A stretch of 26,438 nucleotides of DNA, from contig CAZCQP010000041.1 in the NCBI GenBank assembly GCA_964500895.1, positions 1 through 26,438 on the forward strand, given 5' to 3'. The position numbers and the translations under genes were made by a program. Below the pieces are notes generated by a model that saw only the letters and a list, made by a program, of their open reading frames with translations, did no database searches and was not told the DNA's origin. Source of the DNA: CAZCQP01 sp964500895 (GTDB lineage Bacteria > Bacillota > Clostridia > Lachnospirales > JAISER01). Of the stretch, positions 22,337 to 26,438 are shown piece by piece (positions within the stretch are counted from its first letter, which is position 1; every line of letters starts with the position of its first letter).

Positions 22337-22801
22337 ATGAATTTTTTAGTTGCAGTGGGTATTAGCATCGGTGTATTGGCTGGCATTTGGACAGAAGCCT
22401 GCGGGCCTTTGGGGCTTTACCCCTGGATTGGCTTTTTGTCTTGGGCGGCCTTTTATGCAGCTGGAGGGAAAGTGGACGGCATGAAAAAAGCCATTCCTGC
22501 CCATCTTTCTGGCGTGTTTTGGGGCTTTATCATTATTGCTATTATGGGGGTGATAGGCGGCGCTGGCATACCGTTTGCCCTGGGTATTGCCGTGGTTATC
22601 GGTGCATTTGCCATGTGTGTACAGGCACATTTACCTATTCTGGGGTTCATTCCCGGTTCCTTCATTGGTGCTGCTTCCTACTTCGGCGCAGGGGCTAGCA
22701 CAGACGTGTTAATTCCTGTGGCTATATCTTTAGTTTGCGGCGCTGTTCTGGGCTATATCTCTGAAGTTGTGGCCCTAAAAATGACCAAAAAAGAAGCGTA
22801 A
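22337..22801 (+). CDS. DUF1097 family membrane protein
   Basis: Protein of 154 residues, almost entirely hydrophobic with about five transmembrane segments. Landmarks: LVAVGISIGVLAGIWTEACGPLGLYPWIGFLSWAAFYAAGG near the start, then FWGFIIIAIMGVIGG, and a final segment VLIPVAISLVCGAVLGYISEVVALKM. I recognise the DUF1097 family (E. coli YcdZ-like inner membrane proteins), with no established function. The ATG at 22337 has TAGGAGG upstream; the frame open from 22247 overlaps pduT and is not used. Its place inside the operon, where no PduF-type diffusion facilitator is present, suggests a role in uptake or efflux of propanediol, glycerol or a product; this is inference only. Confidence 0.82.
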   Translation: MNFLVAVGISIGVLAGIWTEACGPLGLYPWIGFLSWAAFYAAGGKVDGMKKAIPAHLSGVFWGFIIIAIMGVIGGAGIPFALGIAVVIGAFAMCVQAHLPILGFIPGSFIGAASYFGAGASTDVLIPVAISLVCGAVLGYISEVVALKMTKKEA

Positions 22802-22839
22802 TTTCTTAAGAATTTCTAATGTAAAAGGAGTGCGTATGT

Positions 22840-23949
22840 ATGGGTCAAACACGTAATGCAATGCTGGTATCTCCAAGGAACATCGAAATTAAAACATTTG
22901 ACTTACCGACTGTAGGCGATGACGAGATTTTGGTAAAGGTAGAAGGCTGCGGCATTTGCGGAACAGACGTCCATGAATATAAGGGCGACCCGTTTGGCAT
23001 TTGCCCCATTACATTAGGCCACGAAGGCACCGGCGAAGTGGTGGCCATTGGCAAAAATGTTACCCATGATACAAAAGGCGACCCCATTCAAGTGGGCGAT
23101 AAAGTGGTATCTTCCGTGCTGCTGTGCGGGGAATGCAACTATTGCAGACGTTACCCGGAAAGCCCCCATCTGTGCGCAGGGCTGGGCGTTTACGGCTTAA
23201 TTCCAGAAGATGACATCCACTTAAACGGCTGGTTTGCCGAACACATTCTCATTAGAAAAAATTCTTCCATCTTTGTTGTTAATGAATTTAACGTGGACCA
23301 AAGAATGCTGATTGAACCTGCTGCGGTTACGGTTCATGCTTTAAACCGGGCAAACGCTGTGAACATTATGAATTTTAGCTCTTTTGTGCTGGTGCAAGGC
23401 TGCGGGCCCATTGGCTTAATGATGATTGCTGTCTTAAATGCCCATGGCATTCCCAACATTATCGCCGTAGACGGCGTGGATACACGGTTGGACTTAGCCA
23501 AGAAAATGGGTGCCACGGAAACCATTAACTTTAACGAACTGAAAACCATTGACGAACGTGTGGCCCGTGTGAACGCCATTACCGGCGGTTTCGGGGCAGA
23601 TTTTGTCTTCCAGTGCACCGGCTCGCCGGCTGCGGCTGCCGATGCTTTCAAGTATGTACGGCGGGGCGGCGGAATGTGCGAACTGGGCTTCTTTGTAAAC
23701 AACGGTGATGCCACCATCAACCCCCATTTGGATTTCTGCAACAAGGAAATTACTTTGGTGGGCTCTTGGGTGTACGGTGCCAACGAATACATAGACACTC
23801 TGGGCTTCTTTAAAAAAGCACAGGCCATGAACATCCCTGTGGAGCTGCTGGTGACCGACAAGTTCGACTTAGACCACGCCACGGAAGCCATGGAGAAAAA
23901 CATTGCCATGACCGGCGTGAAAATCGCTATCATGCCTCAAGGGGTATAA
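22840..23949 (+). CDS. Zinc-dependent medium-chain alcohol dehydrogenase
   Basis: Protein of 369 residues. Catalytic zinc ligands are C40 (CGICGTDVHEYKG), H61 with E62 (LGHEGTGEVV) and E159 (MLIEPAAV); the structural zinc loop has C96, C99, C102 and C112. The Rossmann motif is GCGPIGLM (187-194), and the acidic D211 after beta-2 (IIAVDG) points to NAD(H). As the last gene of the operon it is a candidate for reducing propionaldehyde to 1-propanol, or 3-hydroxypropionaldehyde to 1,3-propanediol, thus recycling NADH from PduP. It belongs to a different superfamily from PduQ (iron-type) and lacks an obvious encapsulation helix. An alternative is a polyol (butanediol- or sorbitol-like) dehydrogenase. 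AAAAGGAGTG precedes the ATG. Confidence 0.9.
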   Translation: MGQTRNAMLVSPRNIEIKTFDLPTVGDDEILVKVEGCGICGTDVHEYKGDPFGICPITLGHEGTGEVVAIGKNVTHDTKGDPIQVGDKVVSSVLLCGECNYCRRYPESPHLCAGLGVYGLIPEDDIHLNGWFAEHILIRKNSSIFVVNEFNVDQRMLIEPAAVTVHALNRANAVNIMNFSSFVLVQGCGPIGLMMIAVLNAHGIPNIIAVDGVDTRLDLAKKMGATETINFNELKTIDERVARVNAITGGFGADFVFQCTGSPAAAADAFKYVRRGGGMCELGFFVNNGDATINPHLDFCNKEITLVGSWVYGANEYIDTLGFFKKAQAMNIPVELLVTDKFDLDHATEAMEKNIAMTGVKIAIMPQGV

Positions 23950-23959
23950 CGGACATTGA

Positions 23960-24013
23960 AATAAAAACACCTCCTATCGTTAAATAAAAATGGCGATAGG
24001 AGGTGTTTTTATT
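23960..24013. terminator. Terminator at the end of the pdu operon
   Basis: A perfect 20-bp inverted repeat, AATAAAAACACC... (23960-23979) with ...GGTGTTTTTATT (23994-24013), loop of 14 bases. The right arm supplies T5 on the plus strand and the left arm does so on the minus strand, so it is a bidirectional-type terminator. It lies 11 bases after the alcohol dehydrogenase stop and separates the operon from the thiamine locus. Confidence 0.9.
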
Positions 24014-24038
24014 GGTAGAAAAAATTGATTATATTTCC

Positions 24039-24067
24039 TTGACAAAGTCACCAAACGGGCGTATACT
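24039..24067 (+). promoter_or_regulatory. Promoter of the thiamine locus
   Basis: A perfect TTGACA (24039-24044), a 17-base spacer and TATACT (24062-24067), immediately upstream of the TPP riboswitch aptamer. This is the best-matching housekeeping promoter in the window. Confidence 0.88.
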
Positions 24068-24077
24068 GTGATGCATA

Positions 24078-24160
24078 ACAAGGGGAGCTTCCGGCTGAGA
24101 GGAAGGCGAACGCCTTCGACCCATGAACCTGATTCAGGTAATGCTGACGTAGGGAGAATA
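24078..24160 (+). promoter_or_regulatory. TPP riboswitch (THI element) aptamer
   Basis: The conserved THI-box elements occur in order: GGGGAGC, CTGAGA in the pyrimidine-sensing arm, the variable stem GAAGGCGAACGCCTTC, GAACCTGATTCAGGTAATGC, and GACGTAGGGAGAAT closing P1. It binds thiamine pyrophosphate in the nascent mRNA. A downstream terminator hairpin (24205) is the likely switch, turning expression off when TPP is abundant. It controls a thiamine-binding protein and ABC transporter genes. Confidence 0.95.
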
Positions 24161-24204
24161 TGCTTTTTGTGGTGTTGTGCGCGCAAACCCCGCAATTGCC
24201 TTTT

Positions 24205-24238
24205 AGCCCTTCCAGCATTCGGAAGGGCTTTCTTATAT
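24205..24238 (+). terminator. Riboswitch-controlled terminator
   Basis: AGCCCTTCC (24205-24213) pairs with GGAAGGGCT (24221-24229) around a 7-base loop, followed by TTCTTATATTT. It sits between the TPP aptamer and the ribosome binding site, the expected place of a transcription-terminating expression platform. The GAGGAAGG part of the aptamer could pair with the left arm as an antiterminator, but this has not been folded. Confidence 0.8.
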
Positions 24239-24254
24239 TTAAGGAGGAATAACA

Positions 24255-24554
24255 ATGGAAAACAATGCAAGTGTGGCCATACAAGTGCTGCCTTCCGTAG
24301 AAGGCGAAGCCGTTATTCAGGTTGTAGACGCAGTGATCGCTTATATAAAGAGCACCGGGCTAAACTATATGGTTGGCCCTTTTGAAACCACCATTGAGGG
24401 GGATTTTGACCAACTGATGGACATTGTGAAACAATGCCAGCTCATTTGTATTCAAGCCGGAGCCCCTGGGGTGATGTCCTACGTGAAAATTAACTACAAG
24501 CCCCAAACAGGCGTATGGTCCATTGAAGATAAAGTAGCCAAACACAGACACTAA
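24255..24554 (+). CDS. Thiamine-binding protein (MTH1187/YqgV type, DUF77)
   Basis: Protein of 99 residues matching the small thiamine-binding family PF01910: VAIQVLPSVEGEAVIQVVDAVIAYIKSTGLNYMVGPFETTIEGDFDQLMDIVKQC. Members are ferredoxin-like, assemble into tetramers and bind thiamine or its hydroxymethylpyrimidine part. AAGGAGG precedes the ATG by 7 bases. It is the first gene under the TPP riboswitch and is followed by the transporter genes, so it probably buffers or delivers the imported pyrimidine or thiamine in the cytosol. No signal peptide is present. Confidence 0.88.
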   Translation: MENNASVAIQVLPSVEGEAVIQVVDAVIAYIKSTGLNYMVGPFETTIEGDFDQLMDIVKQCQLICIQAGAPGVMSYVKINYKPQTGVWSIEDKVAKHRH

Positions 24555-24584
24555 TGAATAAAGATTGGATAAAAGGTGAATCAA

Positions 24585-25592
24585 ATGAACTTTGTGAAAC
24601 GTTTTGCTACAGCTGCTATAGCCATGTCCTTGGGTGTGAGCTTGGGCTTGGTAGGCTGTCAATCAAGCCCACAAGAAGCGGAAGCCGGGCGTACCCCCGT
24701 AACTGTGGTGTTGGACTGGGTACCCAACACCAACCACACAGGGTTGTATGTGGCGCTGGAAAAAGGCTATTATAAAGATGCAGGGCTGGATGTGACCATT
24801 ATGCAGCCCCCGGAAGATGGTGCATTGCCGCTGGTAGCCACCGGCGGGGCAGATTTTGGCATTAGCTTTCAAGAAGATATGGCCGCCGCTTTAACTATGG
24901 ACAGCCCTATGCCAGTAAAGGCTGTGGCAGCGGTTATTGCCCATAACACATCCGGCATCATTTCTTTGAAGGAAACAGGCATCACCCGCCCCCGAGACAT
25001 GGAAGGCCACAGTTATGCCACCTGGAATTTGCCTATAGAGCAAGCCATTTTACGGGATGTTATTACTAAAGACGGCGGGGATATGGCTGGGATTTCAATG
25101 ATTCCAAGCACTGTTACCGACGTGGTTACCGCGTTGTCCACAGACATTGATGCCGTTTGGATATACTATGCCTGGGATGGTGTGGCCACAGCATTAAACG
25201 GTTTAGACACCAATTTCTTTTACTTTAAAGACATTGAACCGGCGCTTGACTACTATACCCCCATCCTTTGTGCCAATACAGACTACCTTGAAAACCAGCC
25301 AGATACGGCCAAAGCCTTTTTGGCGGCCACCGCAAAGGGTTACCAAGATGCGGTAGAAAACCCAGACGAAGCCGCCAATATCCTATGCCAAGCAGTTCCA
25401 GAGCTGAACAAAGATTTAATCAAAGCAAGCCAGCAATATTTGGCGGAACAGTACATTGCAGACAGCCCTTATTGGGGTTATATAGACCAACAGCGGTGGG
25501 ACAATTTCTTCACATGGCTTTATGACAATGCTGTTCTTTCAAAAAAATGTGAACCGGGGCAGGGTTTTACAAATGCATACTTACCACAATAA
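24585..25592 (+). CDS. thiY: ThiY-like lipoprotein: thiamine-precursor-binding ABC component (NMT1/THI5 family)
   Basis: Protein of 335 residues. The N-terminus is a lipoprotein signal (KRFATAAIAMSLGVSLGLVGC) with the lipobox LVGC, so the mature protein is anchored outside the membrane. The core is NMT1/THI5-like: TVVLDWVPNTNHTGLYVALEKGYYKDAGLDV, ATGGADFGISFQEDM and the later AVWIYYAWDGVA. Such proteins bind hydroxymethyl- or formylamino-pyrimidine precursors for thiamine. It lacks the CCCFC motif of the eukaryotic synthase THI5, so it is a binding protein. ATG 24585 has AAAAGGTGA upstream; a GTG at 24576 overlaps that site. Located under the TPP riboswitch, overlapping the ATPase gene by 20 bases. 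Confidence 0.9.
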   Translation: MNFVKRFATAAIAMSLGVSLGLVGCQSSPQEAEAGRTPVTVVLDWVPNTNHTGLYVALEKGYYKDAGLDVTIMQPPEDGALPLVATGGADFGISFQEDMAAALTMDSPMPVKAVAAVIAHNTSGIISLKETGITRPRDMEGHSYATWNLPIEQAILRDVITKDGGDMAGISMIPSTVTDVVTALSTDIDAVWIYYAWDGVATALNGLDTNFFYFKDIEPALDYYTPILCANTDYLENQPDTAKAFLAATAKGYQDAVENPDEAANILCQAVPELNKDLIKASQQYLAEQYIADSPYWGYIDQQRWDNFFTWLYDNAVLSKKCEPGQGFTNAYLPQ

Positions 25593-26361
25593 GCCCATAT
25601 TATCAGTGAAAAACTTATCTAAGGCATATGGTGAAAATCCGGTGCTCTCTCAGGTTGCACTGGAATTAAACAAAGGCGAAGTGGTCTGCCTTCTGGGTGA
25701 AAGCGGCGTGGGCAAAACCACCTTGTTTCACTTGATGGCAGGACTGAGCAAGCCGGACAGCGGATGCATTCTTTTAAACGATGGGGACATAACCGGCCAA
25801 ACTGGTCGCCTTGGTTACATGCTGCAAAAAGATTTACTTCTGCCGTACAAAACAGTGTTAGACAACGTTTGCCTGCCCTTTACTTTGGCAAATGAAAAAA
25901 AAGAGGCAGCTTATGCAAAAGCGCTGCCTCTTTTCCCACTGTTTGGTCTGTCGGGCTATGAAAAATGTTACCCTGCCCAGCTTTCCGGCGGAATGCGCCA
26001 GCGGGCAGCTTTGTTGCGCACTTATTTTTTAAACAAGCCCGTGTTGCTTTTGGATGAGCCTTTTTCTGCCCTGGACACCGCCACAAAAGAAAGCCTGCAC
26101 CATTGGTTTTTGCAAGTGGCCCATGCCATGGGTTTATCCGTGCTTTGCATCACTCATGACATAGACGAAGCTATCTTTCTTTCAGACAGAATTTATATTT
26201 TAAAGGGAAAACCAGGGCGCATTGTACACGAAATGGCCATCAATGTACAAGCACCGGATTCGGGAGAAAAATGGGCAGACAAAAGCGGGTTTAAGCTTTC
26301 AGAAGCGTTTCTGGACTACAAACGCAAGCTAACTGCCCTACTCTCTTCCTCTGCTATGTAA
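25573..26361 (+). CDS. thiZ: ThiZ-like ABC transporter ATPase
   Basis: Protein of 262 residues with all ABC ATPase motifs: Walker A GESGVGKTT (about 45), Q-loop MLQKDLLLPY, signature LSGGMRQRAALLRTY, Walker B VLLLDEPFSALD and H-loop ITHDIDEA. It belongs to the nitrate/taurine/pyrimidine-precursor (NrtD/SsuB/ThiZ-like) branch, which pairs with NMT1-type binding proteins. The ATG at 25573 gives a standard N-terminus and overlaps thiY by 20 bases; the frame open from 25522 would lie within thiY. The matching permease gene is not seen next to it: 9 bases after this gene a convergent frame ends. Confidence 0.9.
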   Translation: MHTYHNKPILSVKNLSKAYGENPVLSQVALELNKGEVVCLLGESGVGKTTLFHLMAGLSKPDSGCILLNDGDITGQTGRLGYMLQKDLLLPYKTVLDNVCLPFTLANEKKEAAYAKALPLFPLFGLSGYEKCYPAQLSGGMRQRAALLRTYFLNKPVLLLDEPFSALDTATKESLHHWFLQVAHAMGLSVLCITHDIDEAIFLSDRIYILKGKPGRIVHEMAINVQAPDSGEKWADKSGFKLSEAFLDYKRKLTALLSSSAM

Positions 26362-26369
26362 GCGCTGCC

Positions 26370-26438
26370 CTACTCTTTTGCTTTCGCCAATTCAGGCTCG
26401 TTTTCAAAATAGCGGATAATGCCCAGATAAATGCTCCA
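26370..26438 (-). CDS. C-terminal end of a convergent gene, partial
   Basis: On the minus strand an open frame enters from the window edge and stops at 26370, encoding 22 residues (WSIYLGIIRYFENEPELAKA then KE). Composition and the Lys/Glu-rich end look like a genuine protein tail, but 69 bases are too few to identify a family. It converges with the ThiZ-like gene, with only 8 bases between stops and no terminator visible. Confidence 0.45.
   Translation of the reverse strand, partial: WSIYLGIIRYFENEPELAKAKE

Noticed and set aside
24554..24775. Separate small gene overlapping the start of thiY
   Set aside because: It is a shifted-frame reading of the thiY signal region with no ribosome binding site and no family resemblance.

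Overview
The window looks like a chromosomal segment of an anaerobic, low-to-mid-GC Bacillota, most likely a Clostridia member. The reasons are strong AGGAGG-type ribosome binding sites, GTG/TTG starts, an rpsO-pnp-peptidase M16 housekeeping cluster, DUF1836 and DUF3795 proteins, and a TPP riboswitch over a thiamine-precursor transporter. The species cannot be fixed from the sequence alone.

Region 1 (1-5006, minus strand) is core genome: rpsO, pnp, a RimJ/L-type acetyltransferase, an M16 zinc peptidase and the start of a DUF1836 regulator. A clear promoter lies upstream of rpsO and a stem-loop sits between rpsO and pnp.

Region 2 (about 5015-7392, plus strand) is an A/T-rich island of three unrelated small genes: a SAM methyltransferase, a five-helix membrane protein and a Cys-rich DUF3795 protein. 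Each is preceded by nearly the same promoter (TTGAAA-N17-TATAGT). Two are preceded by a ~107-bp repeat containing a terminator-like stem plus that promoter. Two are followed by a ~47-bp repeat. It reads as an array of gene cassettes and is the part of the window that standard annotation explains least.

Region 3 (7433-23949, plus strand) is a complete-looking metabolosome locus for 1,2-propanediol and/or glycerol: a PocR-type activator, a strong terminator, an activator-type promoter, then gldA-pduA-B-C-D-E-G-H-K-L-N-O-P-S-T, a DUF1097 membrane protein and a zinc alcohol dehydrogenase. The B12-dependent dehydratase (PduCDE) would make propionaldehyde or 3-hydroxypropionaldehyde inside a shell of PduA, PduB, PduK, PduT and PduN. 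PduP and PduL would turn the aldehyde into acyl-CoA and then acyl-phosphate, alcohol dehydrogenase(s) would recycle NADH, PduGH would reactivate the dehydratase, and PduO and PduS would regenerate adenosylcobalamin. Five lumen or shell proteins (PduB, D, E, L, P) begin with similar short amphipathic helices, the expected encapsulation peptides. Missing from the window compared with the Salmonella operon are PduJ, PduM, PduU, PduV, PduW, PduX, PduF and a recognisable PduQ. A dyad-symmetric terminator closes the operon.

Region 4 (24039-26438) has a consensus promoter, a TPP riboswitch with a terminator expression platform, a thiamine-binding (MTH1187-type) protein, a ThiY-like lipoprotein and a ThiZ-like ATPase. 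No permease gene follows. The window ends in the tail of a convergent gene.
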